A stretch of DNA of 64,000 bases from positions 1 through 64,000 of the forward strand of contig JAFPVJ010000004.1 of assembly GCA_017400135.1 (NCBI GenBank), written 5' to 3'. The DNA comes from Bacteroidales bacterium. Lineage in GTDB: Bacteria > Bacteroidota > Bacteroidia > Bacteroidales > UBA932. This document shows, in pieces, positions 1 to 7,315 of the stretch; within the stretch, counting starts at the first letter, position 1, and each line of letters begins with the position of its first letter. The position numbers were made by a program, and so were the translations under genes. The notes under the pieces are model-generated. The model saw only the letters and a program-made list of their open reading frames with translations, was not told the DNA's origin and did no database searches.

Positions 1-189
1 AGCAATACGTTCGGGAACAGTTGCTACAGCAATACGTTCGGGAACTACTTCCAGAGCAACACGTTCAGGAACGACTGCTACAACAACACGTTCGGGAACG
101 ATTGTGGCGGCAACACATTCGGGAACAGTTGCTACAGCAATACGTTCGGGAACTACTTCCAGAACAATACGTTCGGGAACAACTTCCAG
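1..189 (+). repeat. 27-bp tandem repeat, about 7 units
   Basis: Seven imperfect 27-bp units, each containing a form of AACACGTTCGGGAAC, encode the 9-residue protein repeats. The array runs off the left edge, so copy number is a minimum. Units 1 and 5, and 2 and 6, are nearly identical, which suggests duplication of two-unit blocks. Confidence 0.85.
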
Positions 190-402
190 TATGGGACTGT
201 GTTTGAGGGAGTTACCTATGTCAATGTCCCTGGGTCCAATTCTCCCACAAAATACTGCACCATCCTCGCCGGTACCAGCGGAACGAATGGCAATAACAAG
301 CTGACAATCAGCTTTGTTGTAAACAAGAGTTATCCGCAGTTTGCCGGCAAGAATACCGCCGGAACGCTCAAGATCTGGAACCCCGCAGACCTGGCCGAAT
401 AG
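1..402 (+). CDS. Repeat protein with 9-residue NTFGN repeats, 3' end only
   Basis: The frame is open from base 1 to the TAG at 400-402, so only the C-terminal 133 residues are visible. The first about 63 residues are seven 9-residue units of the form [S/N]NTFGN[S/Y/D/N][C/F][Y/Q], which suggests a stacked beta-helix-like solenoid. A non-repetitive tail of about 70 residues follows and ends NPADLAE. No catalytic motif is visible. Cys, Asn and Phe recur at fixed phase, as expected for ladder positions. A strong hairpin follows the stop codon. Similar Asn-rich repeat proteins occur in gut Bacteroidota and phages, but I do not know a function for this one. The repeat reading is solid; the role is unknown. 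Confidence 0.75.
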   Translation, partial: SNTFGNSCYSNTFGNYFQSNTFRNDCYNNTFGNDCGGNTFGNSCYSNTFGNYFQNNTFGNNFQYGTVFEGVTYVNVPGSNSPTKYCTILAGTSGTNGNNKLTISFVVNKSYPQFAGKNTAGTLKIWNPADLAE

Positions 403-411
403 CACCCCCTG

Positions 412-450
412 TTCTCCTATTGCTGCACGATATATGCAGCAATAGGAGAA
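412..450. terminator. Hairpin after the repeat-protein gene
   Basis: A perfect 15-bp inverted repeat (412-426 with 436-450) with a 9-base loop starts 10 bases after the stop codon. There is no strong T-run on either side, so it may be a processing or boundary structure rather than a classical intrinsic terminator. Confidence 0.6.
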
Positions 451-453
451 TAA

Positions 454-466
454 TTCCACCCATCTC
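454..466 (+). repeat. Recombinase-flanking repeat, left copy
   Basis: TTCCACCCATCTC is found here, 98 bases before the recombinase start, and again at 1779-1791 just after the gene. An 11-base inverted copy lies at 1862-1872. This placement makes it a candidate core site for the adjacent tyrosine recombinase. Confidence 0.5.
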
Positions 467-563
467 CCGACCAATGGATTTTGAAACGAGTTGAAAATCA
501 TTGATGTAATGCGGTATTTCGATACGACGCGCAAAAGTTGTTCCCGAATTAATCCGTATATCT

Positions 564-1733
564 ATGAATGAAAGACTCACTTGCAAAATCCGCTATCGTC
601 TGGTCTTGAACCGGAGCGGGAGGCTGAATGCCAGGGGCGAGGGCCTCGTCCAAATCGAATGTGAGCAGTATGGCCGGAAGATCTATTTCTCCACCCGAAC
701 CTATGTGCGCCCGGATCAATGGCACCGTGGGCTTGTCGTGGGCAATGAGCTCGCCGACGGCTTGAATTACTGCCTGTACAAACAGATCCAGGAAGTGGAG
801 AGGATAGAACTTGAATACATCAAAAGGGGCGTGTCCGTCACGCTGCCAATGATGAAAGAGGCAGTCCGATCCCATCTTTCGCCTGGGGCGAGACTTTCAG
901 AATTCGGTTCCGAGGTGGTCCAGCAGAGCGACCGGAAGAGCCTGACCAAGCTCAATTACAAGACGCTCCTGAATAACCTGGAAAAGTTCCGAAAAGGCAC
1001 ACTGGTAACAGATATCGACTATCAGTTTGTGGTCTCCTATGACCGGTGGTTGCGGGAAAGCGGTATCGCCCATAATACCCGGATCAGCAGGCTCCGGTTG
1101 CTGCGTGCCCTGTTGAACGAGGCGAAGAAAAGGGATATTATCCTTTCTAATCCGTTCGACCGGTTCAAGATCCAGGGAATGGTCTCAAAGAAGGGCTACG
1201 TCAATCCGTCGCAGCTGAGGAAACTGGAGAACCTTAAACTGAGCGGAAAGGAGGACATCGTCCGGGACGCTTTCCTTTTAGGATGTTATACAGGTCTTCG
1301 CTTTTCGGACATTACGACCCTACGCTCGGAGCACATCACTGGGGACGGGTGGATTCACAAAAAGATGGTTAAGACCGGCTTCATTGTGGATATACCCATC
1401 ATCCAGCTATTTGAAGGGAAAGCCGAGGCAATGATCCGGAAGTACAAAGGGGATATCGGACGCTTGACAAAGGAGATTGGGGACAATGCAAGTGTCAACA
1501 AAACGCTGAAACCCCTTCTCGAGAAGGTCGGTGCGGAGTCGAAAATCACCTTTCACTCCAGCCGCCATACATTCGCGACTCTCCTGACCCAACAGGGCGT
1601 AGATTTACCTACTATCCAAAAGCTGTTGGGCCACCAGAAACTCCAGACGACGCAGATCTATTCAGAAACAGACAAAGCGACTATTGCCAAGAACCTACAC
1701 ATCAAGAAAAAGCCCAGGAAGAACGCCGACTAA
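564..1733 (+). CDS. Tyrosine recombinase/integrase
   Basis: 389 residues, the usual size for Bacteroidota site-specific tyrosine recombinases. An N-terminal arm/SAM-like core-binding region (about 1-215) precedes the catalytic domain. Catalytic residues are visible: Arg246 in TGLRFSD, His331 and Arg334 in HSSRHTF, His357 in LLGHQK and the nucleophile Tyr366 in TQIYS. The tail is Lys-rich. It would cut and rejoin DNA through a 3'-phosphotyrosine intermediate. The start at 564 is the first of two close ATGs (564, 568) and the only one in this frame. The gene is flanked by copies of TTCCACCCATCTC. Whether it is an element integrase or a local invertase cannot be settled from sequence. No excisionase is seen. 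Confidence 0.9.
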   Translation: MNERLTCKIRYRLVLNRSGRLNARGEGLVQIECEQYGRKIYFSTRTYVRPDQWHRGLVVGNELADGLNYCLYKQIQEVERIELEYIKRGVSVTLPMMKEAVRSHLSPGARLSEFGSEVVQQSDRKSLTKLNYKTLLNNLEKFRKGTLVTDIDYQFVVSYDRWLRESGIAHNTRISRLRLLRALLNEAKKRDIILSNPFDRFKIQGMVSKKGYVNPSQLRKLENLKLSGKEDIVRDAFLLGCYTGLRFSDITTLRSEHITGDGWIHKKMVKTGFIVDIPIIQLFEGKAEAMIRKYKGDIGRLTKEIGDNASVNKTLKPLLEKVGAESKITFHSSRHTFATLLTQQGVDLPTIQKLLGHQKLQTTQIYSETDKATIAKNLHIKKKPRKNAD

Positions 1734-1777
1734 ACTCCACGGGAGGGCATAAAAAACTCCCGGCCAAATTAGAAATA

Positions 1778-1872
1778 GTTCCACCCATCTCTAACGCAGT
1801 ACGGCGCACCGCAGCAGCCGGGAGTAAATCCCTTGCTGAGGTGCGCTTTTCTGCGCGTAGTATGGGTGGAAC
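1778..1872. repeat. Large imperfect palindrome containing the recombinase-flanking repeat
   Basis: GTTCCACCCAT (1778-1788) is matched by its reverse complement at 1862-1872. Inside, a nearly perfect 13-bp pair (GCGCACCGCAGCA against TGCTGAGGTGCGC) closes on a short loop, and intermediate bases also pair partly. The whole can fold as one long bulged hairpin. It lies 45 bases after the recombinase stop. A -7-like TACCTTTG on the minus strand (1877-1884) sits just outside it. It could be a recombination site, a terminator, or both. Confidence 0.6.
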
Positions 1873-1996
1873 ACTGCAAAGGTAACAATTATTTTGAAGA
1901 GTGCGATGTATGTTCATCAAGAAGTATATGAAAAAACGCATGGCGGGGGGTATCCTGAAACCTCCATAAACGGGCCTCAGATGCCCTACAACGAAC

Positions 1997-2004
1997 TATC
2001 TTTC
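1997..2004 (+). promoter_or_regulatory. Possible promoter of the TS-like gene
   Basis: TATCTTTC differs by one base from the TAnnTTTG -7 element and lies 34 bases before the ATG at 2039. No clear -33 element is seen, so this is weak. The rest of 1873-2038 shows no convincing gene. Confidence 0.3.
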
Positions 2005-2038
2005 GGAATAAGTATAATCCCTCAAACGATATCACACC

Positions 2039-2674
2039 ATGAACAAATACCACGAAATATTAAACCATATCATACTGGATGGGAAGAGCCAGAAGAACAA
2101 GAAAGGCAACATCCGATACCTCCTTAACCAGCAGTTATCAATGACTCCCGGGGATCTCCTGGACATTTTCGAGGGGCACAACCTTGCCCGCAAGAAACTA
2201 AAGAATGAACTGGATCTGTTTACCCACGGAATCCGGGACGTGGAGAAATACAGGGAAGCGGGCATCTCCTGGTGGGACTATGTGGGCCCCATCCTCGTGA
2301 ATAGCTACCCGACCTATTTTGAGAAGCTGCCTCCCCTGGTCGCACGGATTAATCGAGAGAAGAGGAACAGCAAGAACTATGTGCTGTTTTTGGGCGCGAC
2401 TGATGCCGAAAGCAATCAGGCGCCATGCTTGAGCCTGATTCAGTTTCAGATTGATTGTGGAGAACTGGTCTTGACCGCTTACCAGCGAAGCTCCGACGCC
2501 AGTCTGGGGCTCCCTGCCGACATCTACCACCTGTACCTCATCTCCAGGCAGATTGACTTGCCCTTGAAATCAATTACTCTATTCCTGGGGAACGTGCACA
2601 TTTATGAGAATAACCTATCCAACACCGAACGTCTCTTGAACGGTGAGGATGTACGCTTTGAGCTAAACGTTTAA
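2039..2674 (+). CDS. Thymidylate-synthase-fold protein, possible dCMP hydroxymethylase-like enzyme
   Basis: 211 residues, shorter than ThyA (about 264). Recognisable TS landmarks in order: Glu57 in NELDLF (catalytic Glu position), Trp79/Asp80, Cys130 in APC (nucleophile position), Arg150 and Asp153 in YQRSSD, LGLPADIY in place of the family LGxPFNIA, and His187/Tyr189 in VHIYENN. The Asn that selects dUMP (Asn177 in E. coli ThyA) is Asp161 here. In T4 dCMP hydroxymethylase the same position is Asp and selects dCMP. The N-terminal phosphate-binding Arg region (DRTGTGT-like) and the paired Arg before the Cys are not conserved, so activity is uncertain. It follows a recombinase in an atypical-GC island, which fits a mobile or phage-derived nucleotide-modification gene. 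The family assignment is good; the substrate is inference. Confidence 0.7.
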   Translation: MNKYHEILNHIILDGKSQKNKKGNIRYLLNQQLSMTPGDLLDIFEGHNLARKKLKNELDLFTHGIRDVEKYREAGISWWDYVGPILVNSYPTYFEKLPPLVARINREKRNSKNYVLFLGATDAESNQAPCLSLIQFQIDCGELVLTAYQRSSDASLGLPADIYHLYLISRQIDLPLKSITLFLGNVHIYENNLSNTERLLNGEDVRFELNV

Positions 2675-2686
2675 GCCCGAGGGCGC

Positions 2687-2938
2687 TCAAATGTCATTCA
2701 AACGGCGGCTGGGCGCTTTTCGTTCGGCATACTGCAAGTCAATAGAGAACAGACAACGAGGCTGCGTAATGTAGACCCGTTGCTGGCTATATCGATTATA
2801 CCTCCAGTACGTGTATAGCGTTTCAGGCCCATCCTGCAATGTCCCGACAAAGTGGCACTTCTTCCCGAATAAGTAGAATACGGTCCCGGGCTGGAGTGCC
2901 TCAGGTGTAAAAGACTCAGCTGTGGCCTTCGTGCACAT
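2687..2938 (-). CDS. Small protein of unknown function
   Basis: 83 residues, convergent with the TS-like gene (12 bases between stops). I do not recognise a family. Composition looks protein-like: aromatic and basic patches around YTYWRYNRY and no low-complexity runs. No signal peptide or membrane segment. The only promoter-like signal is TACCTTTG at 2943-2950 on the same strand, which would place the transcript start within a few bases of the ATG and give a leaderless or nearly leaderless message. It could be an accessory island gene; it could also be spurious. Confidence 0.45.
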   Translation of the reverse strand: MCTKATAESFTPEALQPGTVFYLFGKKCHFVGTLQDGPETLYTYWRYNRYSQQRVYITQPRCLFSIDLQYAERKAPSRRLNDI

Positions 2939-2942
2939 ACCA

Positions 2943-2950
2943 CAAAGGTA
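2943..2950 (-). promoter_or_regulatory. -7 element for the 83-residue ORF
   Basis: TACCTTTG (reverse complement of 2943-2950) fits the Bacteroidota TAnnTTTG element and lies 5 bases before the start codon. No good -33 partner is visible. Confidence 0.4.
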
Positions 2951-2963
2951 CTGAGAAAAGCAT

Positions 2964-2989
2964 AAAAAAAGCCCCCTTTTGAGAGGGGC
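2964..2989 (-). terminator. Leftward intrinsic terminator at island edge
   Basis: On the minus strand a short GC stem (GCCCC at 2971-2975 pairing with GGGGC at 2985-2989) is followed by seven T. No intact leftward gene feeds it today. It may insulate the small leftward ORF, or be left over from the neighbour lost at this junction. Confidence 0.5.
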
Positions 2990-3090
2990 GGGAGGAAAGC
3001 GAAATAACCACCTTTTTTGTGCACGTGTCGTTTTGACCGGTTAGCTCCTGGGGGATGCGCATTTCGATTTGACTTTAGACACGCTTCGTT

Positions 3091-3900
3091 TTGCCGATTA
3101 TATCTTTCTCCCTGAAGGAATGGGGCGTCGAGACTTTCTGGGTATCGTTCTTCTATGGCGTCTGTATCAACCTCCAGAACTATGGCATCGACCAGAGTTT
3201 CACGCAGCGCTACATCGCTGCGAAGGATGACAAGTCGGCGGCAAAATCGGCTTTTTCCGGAGCGATGATGTATATCCCGGGGACGTTCCTGTTCGTGATG
3301 GTCGGCTCGCTGCTGTGGATGTTCAGCGCCACGCATCCGGGCCTGATTCCCGCGGAGGTGAGTTCCCAGTCCGATGCCGTCTTCCCCTGGTACATCGTCA
3401 ACCGTCTGCCGCACGGCATCAGCGGCCTGCTGGTCGCGGCGATCATTGCAGCGGCGATGAGCACGGTGGCTGCGACGCTCAATTCCGGATCGACGGTCTT
3501 GCTGGAGGATTATTTCAAACGCTTTTTCCCGGGGAAGGCTTCTGAGGGGCGCAACATCCGTTTCCTGCGCTCGATGACGGTTCTCCTGACGGTCGCTTCC
3601 ATCTGCGTGGCGGTGGCCGTGATGAACGTGAAGAGCGCCTTGACCGCATGGTGGGGGATGCAGAGCGTCCTGTCGGGTGGCATGCTGGGTCTCTTCCTGC
3701 TGGGAGCCTATTCGAGGCGCACCACCTCGACGCAGGCCATCATCGCGACCGTGCTGGGCCTGCTGGTCGTGGTGTACATTACCTTCGGTCAGAAGATCCT
3801 GCCCCTGCCGGGCTGGATCCACCTCAACCTTTCCATCGCCCTCGGTACCCTGACCCTTTTCTTTGTCGGCTGGCTCCTGGCCACGCTGAAACGGCGGTAG
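3091..3900 (+). pseudogene. 5'-truncated sodium:solute symporter (SSF)
   Basis: About 265 residues match the C-terminal half of the SSF/SSS transporter family: NLQNYGIDQSFTQRY, then helices including IIAAAMSTVAATLNSGSTVLLEDY and later membrane spans, ending in ATLKRR. A complete relative of 495 residues lies at 47495-48982. Upstream frames are closed (TAG at 3076) and homology begins abruptly near 3103, so the N-terminal half, with several membrane helices and much of the transport path, is gone. The only start in frame is a TTG at 3091 with no promoter. The break coincides with the end of the accessory island, so truncation by insertion or deletion is the likely cause. The gene is otherwise open and probably decayed recently. 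Confidence 0.8.
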
Positions 3901-3944
3901 TCAATCCTGGGCGAGGGAGGCTGCGAGGGTATAGCCGGATCAGA

Positions 3945-3973
3945 AAAAGCCCCGGGATGACCCCGGGGCTTTT
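3945..3973. terminator. Bidirectional terminator between SSF remnant and efp
   Basis: AAAAGCCCCGGG (3945-3956) pairs with CCCGGGGCTTTT (3962-3973). The A and T tracts let it work in both directions for these convergent genes. Confidence 0.85.
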
Positions 3974-3995
3974 CGTGTTCTGAAGCGGATCGAAT

Positions 3996-4565
3996 CTATT
4001 TCACCCGCTGGCCGTAGCTGCGGTCGGTGGTGTTGACCGTAATCATCTCGCCCGTCTCGATGAAGAGCGGGACCATAATCTTGGCGCCAGTCTCGAGGGT
4101 AACCTCCTTGAGGGCGCTGGAAGAAGCGGTGTTGCCTTTGACGGCCGGCTCGGAATACGTCACCTGGAGGGTCACGTAGGTCGGCAGTTCACAGGTCAGG
4201 CAACGCTCCTCGGGCTCCGTGAGGAACATCATCTCCACGTGCTGGCCTTCCTTCATCAGGTCGGCGTTCTCGACGACCTCGTGGGGCAGGGTGATCTGCT
4301 CGTAGGTCTCTTCGTGCATGAAGTTGAAGGCCTCTCCGTCATCATAGAGGAACTGGTAGGGACGGCGCTCGACGGAAATGACGTCGATCTTGGCGCCGGC
4401 GGTGAAGGTGTTCTCCAGGATGCGGCCGTTCTCGAGGTTGCGGAGCTTGGTCTTGACGAAAGCGGGGCCTTTGCCCGGCTTGACGTGCTGGAAATATACG
4501 ACGACGCAGGGCTTGCCGTTGTAGTCGATGTAAAGTCCGTTCTTGAAATCAGCTGTTGTTGCCAT
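3996..4565 (-). CDS. efp: Translation elongation factor P
   Basis: 189 residues, full length. EF-P binds between the ribosomal P and E sites and relieves stalling at polyproline stretches. The sequence has the KOW-like N-terminal domain and two OB-fold domains. The tip-loop motif KPGKGPAF is present with Lys32 at the usual post-translational modification position. The C-terminus RSYGQRVK replaces the common GxYxxR ending. The gene is monocistronic: it is convergent with the SSF remnant across a bidirectional terminator and has its own promoter at 4605-4627. No efp-modification gene is nearby. Confidence 0.97.
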   Translation of the reverse strand: MATTADFKNGLYIDYNGKPCVVVYFQHVKPGKGPAFVKTKLRNLENGRILENTFTAGAKIDVISVERRPYQFLYDDGEAFNFMHEETYEQITLPHEVVENADLMKEGQHVEMMFLTEPEERCLTCELPTYVTLQVTYSEPAVKGNTASSSALKEVTLETGAKIMVPLFIETGEMITVNTTDRSYGQRVK

Positions 4566-4604
4566 AAAAACTATAAATTATTGTTAATCGCATTTTTGAA
4601 CTCG

Positions 4605-4627
4605 CAAAAGTAATACTTTGCAGCAAA
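4605..4627 (-). promoter_or_regulatory. efp promoter
   Basis: On the minus strand, TTTGC (4623-4627) and TACTTTTG (4605-4612) approximate the -33 and -7 elements, 40 bases before the efp ATG, in an AT-rich stretch. Confidence 0.6.
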
Positions 4628-4637
4628 TTATGCAAGA

Positions 4638-5903
4638 TTACCTTAGAATCACTGCGTCGCGGTCGGGACTGACGGAAATGATCGTGACGGGGCAGCCGGT
4701 GCCGGTCTCGATGAAACGGACATAGTCCCGGAAGGCCGCGGGCAGGGCGTCGTAGGAGCGGAATCCGCTGAGATCCGTTTTCCAGCCCGGGAATTCCTTG
4801 TACACAGGCGTGATTCCGGCCGTGTCGTAGGGGATGGTGTCGCTCTCCTGCCCGCCGGACCGGTAGGCGACGGCCGCCTTGACGGTGTCAAATCCGTCCA
4901 GGACGTCGGACTTCATCATGATCAGGTCGGTCACGCCGTTCATCATGACCGAATACTTGAGGGTCGGGAGGTCCAGCCAGCCGGTGCGGCGGGGACGACC
5001 GGTCGTGGCGCCGAACTCGTGCCCGACCTGGCGCAGGCGTTCGCCGTCCTCGTCGAAAAGTTCGGTCGGGAACGGCCCGCTGCCGACCCGTGTGCAGTAG
5101 GCTTTGAAGATGCCCCAGACGCGGCCGATCCGGCTGGGTGCGACGCCGAGTCCCGTGCAGACGCCGGCGGCCATCGTGTTGGAGGAGGTGACGAAGGGAT
5201 AGGAGCCGAAATCAATGTCGAGAAGCGACCCCTGGGCCCCTTCGGCCAGGATGGGGATGCCTTCGTCGAGGGCCTGGTTGATGTACCATTCGCTATCGAT
5301 GAACTTTAGTCCCTTCATGGCTTCGACGGCGTCGAACCAGGCCTGCTCAGCGCTTTCGAGATCGAAGTCAGGCTGGGGGAGGCCGGACAGCTGACGCAGG
5401 TGCCGCTCTTTGAGCGCATTGTATTTCACCTTGAAATCGGGAAGGAGAAGGTCGCCGGCGCGAAGGCCGTAGCGGCCGGTCTTGTCCGCGTAAGCGGGCC
5501 CGATGCCCCGGAGCGTGGATCCGATCTTGCCCTTGCCCAGCGCGCTTTCGCTGGCGGCGTCCAGCATGCGGTGCGTCGGCAGGATGAGGTGCGCCCGTTT
5601 CGAGACGAGCAGCCGTTCCGGCACGGAAACGCCCATGGCTTCGATCGCACGGATTTCTTCCATCAGGACCGTCGGGTCGATCACGACACCGTTGCCGATG
5701 ACATTGGCGGTATCTTCCCGGAAAATGCCGGAAGGAACCGTGTGCAGGACAAAGGATTCGTTGCCGAAGACCAGCGAGTGGCCGGCGTTCGGTCCTCCCT
5801 GGAAACGGGCGACGATCTTGTAGCCGGGGGTGAGCACGTCCACCATTTTCCCTTTTCCTTCGTCTCCCCATTGGAGACCGAGTACGACGTCAATTTTGTT
5901 CAT
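4638..5903 (-). CDS. purA: Adenylosuccinate synthetase
   Basis: 421 residues, full length. It joins IMP and aspartate using GTP to form adenylosuccinate, the first committed step to AMP. The N-terminal GDEGKGK P-loop-like motif with the catalytic Asp, the GPNAGHS motif, the IGPAYADK segment and the TTGRPRRTGWLD region are all present. It is last in the leftward run glnN-dapF-dapL-purF-purA and starts 2 bases after the purF stop, so translational coupling is likely. Pairing purF (entry to purine synthesis) with purA (AMP branch) fits purine supply. Confidence 0.97.
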   Translation of the reverse strand: MNKIDVVLGLQWGDEGKGKMVDVLTPGYKIVARFQGGPNAGHSLVFGNESFVLHTVPSGIFREDTANVIGNGVVIDPTVLMEEIRAIEAMGVSVPERLLVSKRAHLILPTHRMLDAASESALGKGKIGSTLRGIGPAYADKTGRYGLRAGDLLLPDFKVKYNALKERHLRQLSGLPQPDFDLESAEQAWFDAVEAMKGLKFIDSEWYINQALDEGIPILAEGAQGSLLDIDFGSYPFVTSSNTMAAGVCTGLGVAPSRIGRVWGIFKAYCTRVGSGPFPTELFDEDGERLRQVGHEFGATTGRPRRTGWLDLPTLKYSVMMNGVTDLIMMKSDVLDGFDTVKAAVAYRSGGQESDTIPYDTAGITPVYKEFPGWKTDLSGFRSYDALPAAFRDYVRFIETGTGCPVTIISVSPDRDAVILR

Positions 5904-5905
5904 GT

Positions 5906-7315
5906 TTATAGATTTTTATCAGGTTCTTGCAAGTGTCCGTACAGGTCTGTCGGATAGTCTCCATCGAAACAGGCCGCACAAAGTCCCCGTCCTCCGGCCG
6001 CTTCGGAAAGGGCCTGCCGGGAAAGGTAGTGGAGGGAATCCGCGCCGATGAAGCGACGGATCTCTTCCACGGAAAGCCGGGCGGCGATCAATTGGTCGCG
6101 CGTCCCGGTATCGATGCCATAGAAGCAGGGGCAGGAGTAAGGCGGGCTGGCGATTGCCAGATGAACCTCCTTCGCCCCGGCATCCCGCAGCAGCGTGACG
6201 ATCTTCCGGGAAGTGGTCCCCCGGACGATGGAATCGTCAATGACCACGATGCGCTTGCCGGCGATGACGCCTTCCATAGGACTGAGTTTCATCCGAACGC
6301 CCAAGTCGCGCATGTGCTGGGCCGGCTGGATGAAGGTCCGGGCCACGTACATGTTTTTCAGCAGGCCCATCTCGTATGGGATGCCGCTCGCTTCCGAATA
6401 GCCGAGCGCAGCGGCATAACCCGATTCCGGGACGGCCGTGACCAGGTCGGCCTCTACCGGATGCTCGCGCCAGAGTAGATGGCCGGTCTTCTTGCGGAAG
6501 GAATACACGCTTTGCCCGTCGATGACGCTGTCGGGACGGGCGAAATAGATGAATTCCATGGCGCAACTGCGGTCTTTCGTTTCCTGGGCGAACCGGGAGG
6601 AATGCAGACCTTCTCGGTCGATGCGGAGGATTTCCCCGGGCGCGATGTCCCGCAGGAAACGGGCGCCGATGCCCCGGAAGGCGCAAGTCTCGCTCGCGAC
6701 GACGTAACTGTCGCCCAGGGCCCCCAAAGACAGGGGGTGGAAGCCGTAGGGATCCCGGAAGGCATAGAGGGCTTCCGGCGTCAGGACGACGGCGCAGTAG
6801 GCTCCGTCCAGCAACAGGGTGGCGGAAAGGATGCCGGCCTCCCGGCCTCCCTGTCCGTGATGACGGCCGATGAGGTGCCCCAGCAGTTCGCTGTCCGAGG
6901 TCGAGACCATCAGCTGCCCCTCGCTCTCCAGAAGGGATTTCAGTTCGTCGGAATTGACCAGGTTGCCGTTGTGGGCGACGGCGAATTCGCCTTTCGCGTC
7001 ACTCATCCGGAAGGGCTGGATGTTCTCCCGGCCCCCGACATCCGTGGTCGGATAGCGGACGTGTCCGATGCAGGAATCGCCGGGCAATTCCTTCAATATG
7101 CTGTCGGTGAAGACGTTGCGGACCAGCCCCGGCTCCTTGTGCAGCCGTATCTTCCCATCTGGGCCGTATGCAGCGATGCCGCAGCCCTGCTGCCCCCGGT
7201 GCTGGAGGTGCTGCAGGGCGATGCAGGCCGCCCGTGCCGCATTTCCGACGCCGAAGGCCGCAAACACGCCACACTCTTCGTGAATCTCCGACAGTGAACT
7301 ACAATCCATCGACAA
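5906..7315 (-). CDS. purF: Amidophosphoribosyltransferase
   Basis: 469 residues. It makes 5-phosphoribosylamine from PRPP and glutamine. A short propeptide (MSMDCSSLSEIHEE) precedes the Ntn nucleophile Cys15 of ECGVF, which should be exposed by self-cleavage. The glutaminase domain (HRGQQ, HNGN) is followed by the phosphoribosyltransferase domain with VVIDDSIVRGTT. The start overlaps the end of dapL by 17 bases; Met3 is an alternative start. The C-terminal Cys in CAACFDGDYPTD matches the family pattern. It lies in one operon with dapL upstream and purA downstream. Confidence 0.96.
   Translation of the reverse strand: MSMDCSSLSEIHEECGVFAAFGVGNAARAACIALQHLQHRGQQGCGIAAYGPDGKIRLHKEPGLVRNVFTDSILKELPGDSCIGHVRYPTTDVGGRENIQPFRMSDAKGEFAVAHNGNLVNSDELKSLLESEGQLMVSTSDSELLGHLIGRHHGQGGREAGILSATLLLDGAYCAVVLTPEALYAFRDPYGFHPLSLGALGDSYVVASETCAFRGIGARFLRDIAPGEILRIDREGLHSSRFAQETKDRSCAMEFIYFARPDSVIDGQSVYSFRKKTGHLLWREHPVEADLVTAVPESGYAAALGYSEASGIPYEMGLLKNMYVARTFIQPAQHMRDLGVRMKLSPMEGVIAGKRIVVIDDSIVRGTTSRKIVTLLRDAGAKEVHLAIASPPYSCPCFYGIDTGTRDQLIAARLSVEEIRRFIGADSLHYLSRQALSEAAGGRGLCAACFDGDYPTDLYGHLQEPDKNL

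Noticed and set aside
1-189. 27-bp tandem array as a possible CRISPR
   Set aside because: Units are contiguous without unique spacers and translate as one open frame.
1894-2127. 77-residue ORF between the recombinase and the TS-like gene
   Set aside because: It overlaps the TS-like gene in another frame and has no recognisable features.
3024-3083. CGTGTC/GACACG pair near the island boundary as an att or operator site
   Set aside because: Only six bases long with a wide gap; expected by chance.
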